A program made the translations under genes and the position numbers. A DNA stretch of 41,701 nucleotides. It comes from Hyphomicrobiales bacterium (GTDB taxonomy: Bacteria; Pseudomonadota; Alphaproteobacteria; Rhizobiales; Rhizobiaceae). The notes under the pieces were generated by a model. The model made no database searches. It saw nothing but the letters and a program-made list of their open reading frames with translations, and had not been told where the DNA came from. Location of the stretch: positions 1-41,701 of the forward strand of contig UCEY01000041.1 in the NCBI GenBank assembly GCA_900471605.1. The letters run 5' to 3'. Every line of letters begins with the position of its first letter. Within the stretch, counting starts at the first letter, position 1. This document shows positions 24,283 to 32,386 of this stretch, in pieces.

Positions 24283-25623
24283 ATGCTATCGGCAATACCA
24301 AGGCCGGGCGGCACGCCCGGAGAGATTTCTGCGCAACTGGCACAACGGGCTGCACGGGTTTTCCCCGGGGGCATCACCCGCAACACGGTCGATCGGGATC
24401 CCAGCCTTTATTACATCGGCTGGGGCCAAGGCGCGTATCTGCACGATGTCGATGGCCGGCGACTCCTCGATCTCAACAATAATTTCACGACGCTGATTCA
24501 CGGACATGGGTTCGAACCTGTCGTCGATGCCGTTGCCAAGACCTTGAGAGATGGGACCTGCTTTTCGAACCCGACCGTCCATGAGATCGCATTGGCAGAG
24601 CTTCTGTGTGACCGAATTCCGGCCGTGGAGCAGGTCCGCTTCGTCAATACCGGCACCGAGGCGGTGATGTTTGCAATCAAGGCGGCTCGCGCCCTGACGA
24701 GCCGGCCAGGTGTCGCCAAGATCGAAGGCGCCTATCACGGTGCATATGACTGGGCGGAAGTGGGCCAGATGGGAACGCCGCTCACCTGGGGACCTCCGGA
24801 CAATCCTCGCCCGGTTCCTGCCTATCATGGCCAGCCGAGCGCGGTCGCGGAGAACGTTGTCATCCTTCGGTTCAATGACATCGACGCCGCCGTTACGCGG
24901 ATCAAGGCGAATGCATCAAGACTTGCGTGTGTTCTGATCGACCCCATGCCGAGCCGAGCCGGACTCATTGCGCCGGACCCGGCCTTTCTGGAGGCTGTGA
25001 CGCGGGTGGCGAGAGAGAACAGGATCCTGATCGTCGCAGACGAAGTCCTCAACCTTAGACAGGGCTATGAAGGCGCATCCGCCCGGTTTGGTCTCGATCC
25101 CGACCTGGTCGCCATGGGGAAGATCATCGGCGGCGGATTTCCGATCGGTGCAATCGGCGGAAAACGGGATCCGATATCGATATTCGGGACGGCACTCCTG
25201 TCGCAGGGCGGAACCTTTTCCGCCAATCCGGTGTCTATGATCGCTGGCCTCGAGGCGATGCGGGCGATGACCAGAGACAATTTCGATCGCCTCGAGTCGC
25301 TTGGCGACGATTTGCGGGCGCGGTTGCGGGCTTCGATCAATCGCGCCGGGGCGCCATTCAGTGTGTCCGGCTCTGCCTCGCTTTTCCGTATCCATCCAAA
25401 AGCGGTGGCTCCTTCCGACTACCGAGAGGCGTTCCTCAGTCCGCAGGAGAACCGGACGATGACCGGTCTCGACCATTTCATGAAGGATCATGGCGTGCTG
25501 ATGCCGAAGGGTGCCGCCTCGTCCCTCTCCACTGCGATGACCACAAGCGACATCGATTTCGTCGCTGACACCTTCGAAAAGTTTCTCGACACCCAGGATT
25601 TTCAACATGACGATCGCGTCTGA
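24283..25623 (+). CDS. Class III aminotransferase, second paralogue
   Basis: This 446-residue PLP enzyme resembles the GSA-aminomutase branch of class III: HDVDGRRLLDLNNNFT (54-69), FVNTGTEAVMFAIKAARA (120-137), EGAYHGAYDW (148-157), VADEV and Lys280 in AMGKIIGGGFPIGA. It is clearly related to the enzyme at 3502-4845 (shared DPxPSRAGL and LAELLCDR segments). Start 24283 follows GGGGAGG by six bases; the longer frame upstream covers operator sites. It begins an operon with a ThDP enzyme and an SDR. A transaminase first step in breakdown of an amino compound is the likely role; substrate unknown. Confidence 0.92.
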   Translation: MLSAIPRPGGTPGEISAQLAQRAARVFPGGITRNTVDRDPSLYYIGWGQGAYLHDVDGRRLLDLNNNFTTLIHGHGFEPVVDAVAKTLRDGTCFSNPTVHEIALAELLCDRIPAVEQVRFVNTGTEAVMFAIKAARALTSRPGVAKIEGAYHGAYDWAEVGQMGTPLTWGPPDNPRPVPAYHGQPSAVAENVVILRFNDIDAAVTRIKANASRLACVLIDPMPSRAGLIAPDPAFLEAVTRVARENRILIVADEVLNLRQGYEGASARFGLDPDLVAMGKIIGGGFPIGAIGGKRDPISIFGTALLSQGGTFSANPVSMIAGLEAMRAMTRDNFDRLESLGDDLRARLRASINRAGAPFSVSGSASLFRIHPKAVAPSDYREAFLSPQENRTMTGLDHFMKDHGVLMPKGAASSLSTAMTTSDIDFVADTFEKFLDTQDFQHDDRV

Positions 25624-27313
25624 GACTGTTGCACAGCGCGTGGCGCTGGCGCTACGCCGCCACGGCGTGGATATCATTTTCGGCCAGAGCCTGCCTTCAG
25701 CAGTGATCCTTGCCGCGGAAGCGCTTGGCATCCGGCAGATTTCCTATCGCCAGGAAAACATGGGCGGCGCCATGGCCGACGGTTACGCCCGCATGTCTGG
25801 TCGTGTGGCCGTTGTCGCCGCGCAGAACGGGCCGGCCGCGACCTTGCTGGTCCCGCCGCTCGCCGAAGCGCTCAAGGCGAGCATTCCAATCGTCGCCCTT
25901 GTTCAGGAAGTGGAGCGGGACCAAGCTGACCGCAATGCGTTTCAGGAGCTCGACCATATCGCTCTTTTCCAATCATGCTCGAAATTCGTCCGGCGTGTGG
26001 TGACCGCGGATCGCATCGACGACTATATCGACATGGCCTTCACGGCGGCGGCGTCAGGCCGACCAGGGCCCGCGGTGCTGCTCCTCCCCGCCGACCTACT
26101 GCGCCAGGAGGCGGCAGCGCCTCTCGTTCGACGAAGCGCAAACCTCGGATATTGGCCGCTGGACAAGGTTCGACCGTCGGATGAGCAGATCATTGATCTC
26201 GCCGAACGTATTGTCAGCGCAGAAGCCCCTGTCGTCATCGCAGGCGGCGGCGTCCATGCGGCCGATGGACCGCATGCCCTGGCGCACCTGCAGGACCTCG
26301 CCTCGTTGCCTGTGTTCACGACCAATATGGGGAAGGGCGCGGTAGACGAGTTCCATCCCCTGTCAGCAGGGCCGATGACGCTGATGGGCCCGCTGTCGCT
26401 GGGTATACGGACACGCCGGCTCCTCGAACAAGCGGACCTCATAGTCATGGTTGCGACCCGCAGCAACCAGAATGGTACTGATAGCTGGCGTTTGATCCCG
26501 CCGACGGCAACGATCGTTCACATCGACATTGATCCGGTCGAGATCGGCAGGAACTACGAGGCCATCCGACTGGTCGGCAGCGCGTCCGAAACGCTAAAGT
26601 CGCTTTGCATTGCCTTGAAGGAAGTCGATCTCTCGCCTCGTAGAAAAAAGAGGCGCGGATTGGAAGCCGCCATCGCAGACGCCTGGTCGGCTTTCGCACG
26701 AGACCGTCTCTCGCTGACGGAGCAGAGATGGCGACCGCTCCGACCTGAAGCGGTGATGAAGGAATTGCAAGAGCGAATGACCGCGCAGACAATCGTTGTA
26801 GCAGACGCGAGCTATTCATCAATGTGGATCGTCGGGCAGTTGCGATCGCTGCAGGCCGGCATGCGCTTCCTTGCGCCGCGTGGCCTTGCCGGGCTCGGCT
26901 GGGGCCTACCTCTCGCACTGGGCGCAAAAGCTGCAAGGCCTGGACAGCGAGTTGTCGCGGTCGTAGGCGATGGAGGGTTCGCGCACAGCTGGGCAGAGCT
27001 CGAGACGCTCGTGCGATCAAGGTTGCCAGTCACTATCCTGCTTCTGAACAACGGGATACTGGGGTTTCAGAAGCATGCCGAAACCGTCAAATTCGGCGAA
27101 TATACCAGCGCCATTCACTTTCACGATGTTGACCACGCCAAGATTGCCGAGGCATGTGGTTGCCCGGCCGTCCGGGCACAGTCGATAGCGGATGTGTCCG
27201 CCGCGCTGGACAGGGCGTTTGAGACAGATGGCCCTCTACTGGTCGAAATCACGACAGACCCAGATGCCTTCCCGGCGCTGTCGCTGTTTGCCGGACTTGA
27301 GGTGGCCGCGTGA
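25607..27313 (+). CDS. ThDP-dependent enzyme of the acetolactate synthase family
   Basis: The 568-residue protein has the three-domain ThDP-enzyme layout: N-terminal Pyr domain with the catalytic Glu in YRQENMGGAMADGYAR (Glu50), a central FAD-like domain (VVIAGGGVHAADGPHAL), and a PP domain with the GDGG...NN ThDP motif (454-482). Such enzymes decarboxylate 2-keto acids or join aldehydes. A free-standing catalytic subunit with no regulatory partner and a catabolic neighbourhood argue against valine synthesis. It overlaps the aminotransferase by 17 bases. Decarboxylation of a 2-keto acid made by the transaminase is a reasonable guess. Confidence 0.9.
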   Translation: MTIASETVAQRVALALRRHGVDIIFGQSLPSAVILAAEALGIRQISYRQENMGGAMADGYARMSGRVAVVAAQNGPAATLLVPPLAEALKASIPIVALVQEVERDQADRNAFQELDHIALFQSCSKFVRRVVTADRIDDYIDMAFTAAASGRPGPAVLLLPADLLRQEAAAPLVRRSANLGYWPLDKVRPSDEQIIDLAERIVSAEAPVVIAGGGVHAADGPHALAHLQDLASLPVFTTNMGKGAVDEFHPLSAGPMTLMGPLSLGIRTRRLLEQADLIVMVATRSNQNGTDSWRLIPPTATIVHIDIDPVEIGRNYEAIRLVGSASETLKSLCIALKEVDLSPRRKKRRGLEAAIADAWSAFARDRLSLTEQRWRPLRPEAVMKELQERMTAQTIVVADASYSSMWIVGQLRSLQAGMRFLAPRGLAGLGWGLPLALGAKAARPGQRVVAVVGDGGFAHSWAELETLVRSRLPVTILLLNNGILGFQKHAETVKFGEYTSAIHFHDVDHAKIAEACGCPAVRAQSIADVSAALDRAFETDGPLLVEITTDPDAFPALSLFAGLEVAA

Positions 27314-28104
27314 TGGCGATGCCTGTCTCGCCAATTGTCCCTACCGCGCCAATTGCCATTGTCACCGGCGGAACATCCGGCATCGGGCTCGCCTGTGCCC
27401 GGAGGTTTTTGTCCTCAGGCTATCGGGTCGCCCTGTTCAGCCAGCAGGACTATCGCGTGGACGAGGCAAAAGCCCAGCTCACGAGCGATTTCGACAGGGA
27501 CAATGTCATCGCCGAAACGGTCGACATACGTGACCGCGACGCGGTTGCCTGGTTCATTCGAACCGTCATTGACCGCTGGGGCGCGCCCTCAGCGCTGATC
27601 TGCAGCGCAGGATACTCTCCAAAACGCAATGGCGCTCCTGCACGGTTCGATGACATTCCACTCGACGAATGGAACGACGTTCTGTCCGTCAATCTGACAG
27701 GGGCGATGGTTTGCTGCCAGATGGTTATTCCGGCGATGGCATTAAAGGGTTTCGGCCGCGTGATCTTCATCGGGTCGGTCGCTGCACGCACCATGCCGCG
27801 GATCGCCGGCGCAAGTTACGTTGCCTCGAAAGCAGGACTTGCTGGGCTGGCGCGCACGCTCGTCAACGAATATGCAGGTCGCGGTGTTACCGTGAATACG
27901 GTCGCGCCCGGCCGGATTCTGACAGAGATGACCATGCCCAGCGACTCACCTGCAAATCAGGCAGCGCTTATCCGTATCCCTGCGGGCCGGCTCGGTCAAA
28001 CCGACGATGTCGCCGCGGCCGTCGAATTTCTGGCATCCGCATCGGCAGGCTTTATCAATGGCGCGATCCTGGACGTGAATGGTGGCGAGTTTTTACCAGC
28101 ATAA
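27313..28104 (+). CDS. Short-chain dehydrogenase/reductase
   Basis: The 263-residue SDR has the cofactor loop TGGTSGIG (18-25), an active-site set Ser in FIGSVAART, Tyr/Lys in ASYVASKAG, and a C-terminal substrate region with a conserved DVNGGEF end. SDRs interconvert alcohols and carbonyls with NAD(P)H. Start ATG 27313 shares its A with the previous stop (TGATG); a GTG three bases earlier is possible. It ends the aminotransferase-ThDP operon and may oxidise or reduce the aldehyde produced by the ThDP enzyme. Confidence 0.93.
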   Translation: MAMPVSPIVPTAPIAIVTGGTSGIGLACARRFLSSGYRVALFSQQDYRVDEAKAQLTSDFDRDNVIAETVDIRDRDAVAWFIRTVIDRWGAPSALICSAGYSPKRNGAPARFDDIPLDEWNDVLSVNLTGAMVCCQMVIPAMALKGFGRVIFIGSVAARTMPRIAGASYVASKAGLAGLARTLVNEYAGRGVTVNTVAPGRILTEMTMPSDSPANQAALIRIPAGRLGQTDDVAAAVEFLASASAGFINGAILDVNGGEFLPA

Positions 28105-28107
28105 GCA

Positions 28108-28812
28108 TCAAAGGAGGTCCTCAACGGCTGTCCTATCCGAGTTTGCACGATTGTTGAGATCCCGAACGAGACAAGGAAGCGCGCCAATAATTAGGCGCGT
28201 GTGCCGTTGGGCTACGCGAACAGCATGACTACGGCGACCGTTGCGCAACGCTGCCGCAAGTTCATCAAGTGACCAAACCGCTTCACGGATTGCCGAGTTG
28301 GACATCAGTCCGTACTGGCGAACAGGTCCCGTGCGCGCACAAAAAGCAGCCATGTTGCGAACGACTCTTCCGTTGCTAGATAGCTCCGCGATTGTCCCGT
28401 ATAAACCCTCGACAAGTGCAGTTATCTTCATGGCCTGCAGCTCTTCTATCATCAGCCCGTCGTCCAAGAGACTTCTTGGGGAGATTGTCAGTGTTTCCGA
28501 GGCGCCGCTCGCCCTTGCCTCTATTCCGTATTTCATCATGACCATTGCAAATTCGTGGTCGGCGGCGAGTTCATCAGAATTCAGGAACAAGGTGTGATAG
28601 CCCCGACCCCTTATGAAACCCACCGCTTCCTCATTCGCAAGCCTGATCAGCGCTTCGCGCACCGGTGTGGTGCTGACCTTCAGTCTCTCCGCAACACGTC
28701 GAATGTTAAGAAAGGAGCCTGGGGGCGACTGATATCTGTTGAGCGCAGTTCGGATCCTGAAATAGGCTTCAAGTGCTTTATCCGGCGGCCGTTTGGTATC
28801 GAAGTCCTCCAT
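28108..28812 (-). CDS. Second GntR-family regulator
   Basis: This 234-residue regulator has a GntR winged helix (RIRTALNRYQSPPGSFLNIR, VAERLKVSTTPVREALIRLA) and a helical C-terminal domain that lacks the clear His pairs of FCD. It is convergent with the SDR gene (stops four bases apart). Start 28812 (MEDFDTKRP) has no strong ribosome site; the open frame has a TTG one codon earlier. A dyad at 28938 lies upstream and may be its own operator. Confidence 0.85.
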   Translation of the reverse strand: MEDFDTKRPPDKALEAYFRIRTALNRYQSPPGSFLNIRRVAERLKVSTTPVREALIRLANEEAVGFIRGRGYHTLFLNSDELAADHEFAMVMMKYGIEARASGASETLTISPRSLLDDGLMIEELQAMKITALVEGLYGTIAELSSNGRVVRNMAAFCARTGPVRQYGLMSNSAIREAVWSLDELAAALRNGRRSHAVRVAQRHTRLIIGALPCLVRDLNNRANSDRTAVEDLL

Positions 28813-28937
28813 CAATTGACTAGATCCATTCTTGCTGTTCGTTCAGGCCTGCCGATCGATCCTCAACACAGCGCGTGCCCGACGCGCAGATGCGCGGATA
28901 TGAGCCATAGCCATATCAGGTTTCGCCCCCCATTCTT

Positions 28938-28953
28938 TTGTAGGATTCTACAA
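28938..28953. promoter_or_regulatory. Dyad upstream of the second GntR gene
   Basis: TTGTAG-GATT-CTACAA is a perfect 6-bp dyad 126 bases upstream of the regulator. Its core TAGGATTCTA also occurs in the parDE palindrome (6227-6240). Confidence 0.45.
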
Positions 28954-29333
28954 GCGGCCGCAGTGAGGGGTGTTCTCGCTCGAAGCACTTCCGATCATGC
29001 TCGGGTGGTCAAAAACCTTGCCATAGAGAAGGAACGGACCTGTCAGGTCAGGCTTTCTGGTCACCGACCGGTGCGGCGCGCTTTCGCAACGCGACGTTCA
29101 ATAGAGGAAGCTGTGCGTCTGACCGTAACCCACAAGATCTGGTTGCATCTCGCTTGATCGCATGCAATTCGGTGGCTCACATAAGCCATATGAAATCTTG
29201 AACGCCCGGTAGGATCATTTCCGGCATTTCCAAGCTTCCGGGAATGGGGTCAGTGGTTGAAAACAAACGCGGTCCCCGTGTTCGGAACTTGACCCCTTAA
29301 AGGGAGACGCTCCCACGCCTCCCCTTAGTTTGA
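28954..29333. other. 380-base gap with a small inverted repeat
   Basis: I see no gene here. GGGGTCA (29246-29252) and TGACCCC (29290-29296) bound a 51-base unit, TSD not visible, which could be a short relic of an insertion sequence or a MITE-like element. Confidence 0.3.
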
Positions 29334-29495
29334 TCAAGCCGCAATTCGACGAGCAGCCTTGTCGACCGCCTTCTTGTCAGCGCCGTGCTGCTCTAAGATC
29401 TTCACCGCATCTTCAATGTCGATCCGATATTTCTTCGCGAGTACCTTAGGTTCGTACGCAAGCGACGACGCAGGCGCGTCTTTAACATCCGTCAT
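29334..29495 (-). CDS. 53-residue DUF3606-like protein
   Basis: ATG at 29495 follows AAGGAGAAGAAA and opens MTDVKDAPASSLAYEPKVLA, continuing KKYRIDIEDAVKILEQHGAD and ending KKAVDKAARRIAA. The two-helix ending (aKKYxIxIEDAVKxLxxxGxDxxAVxK) is like the DUF3606 family, common on rhizobial replicons. It is too short for most gene-length cut-offs. The ribosome site is strong, so translation is likely. Function unknown. Confidence 0.65.
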   Translation of the reverse strand: MTDVKDAPASSLAYEPKVLAKKYRIDIEDAVKILEQHGADKKAVDKAARRIAA

Positions 29496-29688
29496 TTTCT
29501 TCTCCTTGGGAAATCGGCGGAATAGCCCGTGCGGGCGCGCATCGCCATACGACTAATATGGGGCGTCACCGAACACAGAACAAGGGTGATTGTTCACCGA
29601 CGGCTGGCCGCCTTAAACGAATAGAACCTCCGGGAATAGTGCCTGTTTCGCCAAGGCCTGTTGGCGTTACATTTCGGAGGTACTCCCA

Positions 29689-29838
29689 ATGCCCTTCGGA
29701 GGCCCTTTCGCCGGCATATCATCTCGAGCCGGAACACAGTCTCGCCCTGACGCCCTAGCGGGTGCCACGCGTATTAACCTATCGGGTTCGCGTCGGATAG
29801 TGATGGTCCATAAGCATCTTGGGCTCCTATGTCTGTAG
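29689..29838 (+). CDS. Possible 49-residue peptide
   Basis: ATG 29689 has a good ribosome site (CGGAGGTACT) and opens MPFGGPFAGISSRAGTQSRP for 49 codons. The composition is basic and not clearly protein-like, and an opposite frame covers the same bases. I report it because of the ribosome site only. Confidence 0.22.
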   Translation: MPFGGPFAGISSRAGTQSRPDALAGATRINLSGSRRIVMVHKHLGLLCL

Positions 29839-30017
29839 CCTTTTCGATATCGCAAAGCATGCAACCAAGGAGACGCTTCGAGGGGCAGCGGGGCGCGGTG
29901 AAGGGCCGCTGCAGAGCCGGCACGCTCGTGCCGATCCAGATTTCGTTCGGAAATCCAGCCTCGCTCAAGTGAGGGAAAGCTAAGTTAGAATTTAAAAAAT
30001 ATTAAGAGGTGAGGCGC

Positions 30018-30128
30018 GTGGTGTACGAGTGGGATATTCAGCGATACGCGGAAGCACAGGAAAGAAGGCGTAGCGCATCAATAACGCTGCTGCTGTTTCT
30101 GCTCGTTCTCTATTTTCGGATCTTCTAA
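30018..30128 (+). CDS. 36-residue membrane peptide, VYEWD family, copy 1
   Basis: Starting at GTG 30018, the frame reads VVYEWDIQRYAEAQERRRSA and then SITLLLFLLVLYFRIF before TAA at 30126-30128. The charged start plus one hydrophobic helix of about 15 residues suggests a single-span membrane peptide with the N-terminus in the cytoplasm. AGAGGTGAGG lies just upstream; the following GTG (30021) is an alternative start. The next gene shares the VYEWD N-terminus, pointing to a small family. Too short for standard gene callers. Confidence 0.55.
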   Translation: MVYEWDIQRYAEAQERRRSASITLLLFLLVLYFRIF

Positions 30129-30208
30129 TCGATCGTTGCAAAGATGCACTCGACTTCCCTGCCGCTCGATGTTTCACTTCCAAGCCGCGAGTTGTGAGGG
30201 GGCAAGTA

Positions 30209-30337
30209 ATGGTCTACGAGTGGGATACTCGACGCGCAAAACGTGCGTCGCTGATTAGGATGATAGCAGCCTTATTGGCCGGCTTGGTCATCGCCGGGAT
30301 CCCCGCCTGGATCGTAGCCAAGGCTATCGAGCTTTAG
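30209..30337 (+). CDS. 42-residue membrane peptide, VYEWD family, copy 2
   Basis: The frame reads MVYEWDTRRAKRASLIRMIA and then AALLAGLVIAGIPAWIVAKA, closing with IEL. It has a basic N-terminus, one membrane helix (about residues 18-40) and the same first residues as the copy at 30018. GAGGGGG at 30196-30202 precedes ATG 30209 by six bases. The pair are 80 bases apart on the same strand and likely arose by tandem duplication. Confidence 0.62.
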   Translation: MVYEWDTRRAKRASLIRMIAALLAGLVIAGIPAWIVAKAIEL

Positions 30338-30696
30338 ATAAAGCGGGTGATAGCGGAAAGGTGCCGGCCTATTCAGTTGCCGTGTAGGTCAAGGCTTCTG
30401 CCGGGGTCGTGAGGATCGCCATACTTAGCGGGAAATTGACGATCGGAGCGCCGGTTGGTCGATGGGTCGCTGGTGTCCGGGTATCGCCTTCATCCCACAG
30501 ATCGTTTCCACCGTGAGGGCCGACACCAACGTTTCGCCTGCGGCACTCGCCAGGTGAAACCTAGCGCGACGCCTAATGCTGGCTTGAGATTCATCTGTTG
30601 GCTCTCTGGCTTAAAATACCCGAAAAACGCGACGCTGGGTGTTTTGTTCCTGACGCTGCGCGGCTACTGGCGATAGGAAATCGCAGAGACGACCAG
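30338..30696. other. 359-base stretch without a supported gene
   Basis: One minus-strand frame (about 30375-30455) reads TGAPIVNFPLSMAILTTPAE, which is protein-like but has no start. Otherwise nothing is recognisable. Confidence 0.3.
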
Positions 30697-30720
30697 CAAA
30701 AAGAGACCCGCCGAAGCGGG
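30697..30720 (-). terminator. Rho-independent terminator
   Basis: CCCGC (30707-30711) and GCGGG (30716-30720) close a CGAA loop (TTCG on the minus strand), followed on that strand by TCTCTTTTT. The TTCG-capped GC stem and T run are typical rhizobial terminators. It would end a leftward transcript, perhaps from the ligase-tail relic region. Confidence 0.55.
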
Positions 30721-30853
30721 CCAACTATTTGGGGACTGTCCAGGGTGAACGCGGAAGGCGACCGGGACAGGGATATGGGAGAAGCGTTCTGATCGGCCTC
30801 CGCGTCCGGCGTACTAACATCGGCGGCCGGGCCAAGTTTCGTCTGATGAGAAA

Positions 30854-30982
30854 TTAATCTGAGAAGTAGTCCGGCAGCCTGTAGACGTCAGCCGTGTCCT
30901 CAGGATCTCGTAGCCCCTTAAAGGGCGCGTGCTTTTGCTTTCCATCGAAGGTCCACGCGCAGGTCCTGCTATAACTGAAAAG
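30854..30982 (-). pseudogene. Decayed ATP-dependent DNA ligase tail, copy A
   Basis: The minus-strand frame ending at TAA 30854-30856 reads AWTFDGKQKHAPFKGLRDPE and then DTADVYRLPDYFSD. The 'WTxDGKxxHxxFKGLRxxxD' run is what I recall of the OB-fold end of LigD-type and other ATP-dependent ligases, though usually there it reads RHPSFKGLREDK. No start or catalytic KxDG part is present. A second, homologous piece lies at 33066-33229. The family call is inference. Confidence 0.4.
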
Positions 30983-31288
30983 CCGATATAATGGTCGCGA
31001 GGAGCGCGGAATTGGCCGCAGGGATAGTTACCCACCGCTGCCGACCATTGATACACCGACAGGCCTGATACCTGATAATTGGGCGCCCCATGACTGGGGT
31101 CGGAGGACATGCGAATAGGTTACGCATCAATTGCCCGCTCAACCATCACTGGAAGCATCTCGACCCCCTCGAATCGCTGATTTAGACACACATGATTTCA
31201 GAAGCAGATTAACATTCCTGTCTCTGAGGTCATGGATAGTGCCGAGGGCCTCGTTCTCCTACCGCCGAGACGACGATGACCGGTGAGT
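30983..31288. other. 306-base stretch without a supported gene
   Basis: The ATG at 31109 opens MRIGYASIARSTITGSISTP and stops after 23 codons. The first six residues match the start of serine recombinases (MRIGYARVS), but the similarity ends there. Nothing else is visible. Confidence 0.3.
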
Positions 31289-31540
31289 CTACTCCGCCGC
31301 AGTCCTTGACAGCTTCGGCTCGGCAAGATCATCATGGAAAATCGTTTGCATGACACTGCAGAGCGTTAGATCGATGTCGCTCTCGAATACTACCCCGCTG
31401 TCCATCGTCACGGCCGCGACGGTGCGTCTGACCAATTCCGCCTGATATTGCTCGTCGGGGGTAAGGTGTGCCGCCCAACGAATGAGGGCCGTGCCTAGCT
31501 CCAGCTCGGATCGCTGGTCAATAAATTTGGTGGGCTCCAT
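31289..31540 (-). CDS. Small hypothetical protein, 83 aa
   Basis: The protein reads MEPTKFIDQRSELELGTALI, then RWAAHLTPDEQYQAELVRRT, with a hydrophilic helical profile. GGAGGAGGAG stands just before the ATG, a very strong ribosome site. No domain is recognised. It is flanked by decayed genes on both sides. Confidence 0.6.
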   Translation of the reverse strand: MEPTKFIDQRSELELGTALIRWAAHLTPDEQYQAELVRRTVAAVTMDSGVVFESDIDLTLCSVMQTIFHDDLAEPKLSRTAAE

Positions 31541-31691
31541 AGGGGCTCCTCCTCCGTAGCGGCAGGCGGCAGCACATATGAACTCTCAGTCGTCACTGCC
31601 TACAAATTCGGTTAGTGAGGATGGTGACACCATACACCGTTTTCGAACCGAGTCGATCCCCGCGCCCGAGACGATCTGACTGGAGGGTGTC

Positions 31692-31982
31692 ATGACATAT
31701 TCCGTTCGACTCCGCATCTGAGGTACAGCGTCATGGATCCGAAGCTTGGTGTAAACCGGTCACCTTTGAGGAAGACACTCGGGGCGGATACCGCGCTATC
31801 ACGGGCACGGGTGAGCAGCTCGCATTCTTCTGATAAAATGGCCAATCGCGAACGGCGGGCAATATCGTCTGGCACGCCGGGAATGCCTTGATGTCCTGGA
31901 GGGCAAGAAACCGCCATCCGCAGCGCACCGGGCATTTCTCGATGCCGCGAAGGAGGCGAAAATTTTCGTGAGAGATCAATGA
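31692..31982 (+). pseudogene. Frameshifted DUF982 gene
   Basis: GGAGG precedes ATG 31692. In the next frame the sequence reads EAWCKPVTFEEDTRGGYRAI, TGTGEQLA, and then, after another frame change near 31830, KWPIANGGQYRLARRECLDV, LEGKKPPSAAHRAFLDAAKE and AKIFVRDQ before TGA 31980-31982. Together this is a full DUF982 domain (W-x-x-PV, KWP, R-x-x-C-LDVLEG, AR/HRAF). At least one, and probably two, frameshifts break it. Sequencing error is the alternative explanation. Confidence 0.7.
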
Positions 31983-32128
31983 AGCTGACCAAGCCTCGGA
32001 TGAATTTTGTCGCGCCTGATTGACTCGTGAGCAGATGGGAACATAACTAGAACATCGACGGCTGCGTGGCGGCGCGATCCATATATCGTCCACAGCTTAT
32101 GAACACGCTTCGGCGTGAAGGAGAAATC

Positions 32129-32158
32129 ATGCCGAAACACCGCGAGGATCTGCGATGA
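32129..32158 (+). CDS. 9-residue leader peptide
   Basis: AAGGAG at 32118-32123 precedes ATG 32129, which opens MPKHREDLR and stops at TGA 32156-32158, overlapping the next ATG (ATGA). The layout repeats that of the 18-residue leader at 12619. Translation is plausible; function is not known beyond coupling. Confidence 0.3.
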   Translation: MPKHREDLR

Positions 32159-32382
32159 TCAGATTTGCTACTTCCTCGCCGCCGGTCGCACCAAAGCCCG
32201 CAGTGGAATTGACGTCTCTCGTGACGCCAGTTGAGCCGGTCGAAATCAGGCCGCCGCTTGAACTGATGCCGACATTGGAGCCGGAAGTGAGGGCCAAGCG
32301 CAGAGCCGCGAAGTCGCGCTTGTCGAAGCGAAAGACCGCGGACGTCTCCGACGACAAGGTTTTGTTCGAGCTGGACGCGTGA
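32155..32382 (+). CDS. Proline-rich small protein, 75 aa
   Basis: The frame reads MIRFATSSPPVAPKPAVELT, continues with a Pro/Glu-rich middle (TPVEPVEIRPPLELMPTLEP) and a basic stretch RAKRRAAKSRLSKRKT before an acidic end. GAGGAT lies five bases upstream, and the start overlaps the preceding leader stop. The opposite strand has a similar-length frame of Gly/Ser-rich residues, so this call is a preference based on the ribosome site and coupling. Confidence 0.45.
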   Translation: MIRFATSSPPVAPKPAVELTSLVTPVEPVEIRPPLELMPTLEPEVRAKRRAAKSRLSKRKTADVSDDKVLFELDA

Positions 32383-32386
32383 AGCC

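Noticed and set aside
31109..31180. Serine recombinase start (MRIGYA)
   Set aside because: Only six residues match, and the frame stops after 23 codons without the catalytic region; too little to call even a relic.
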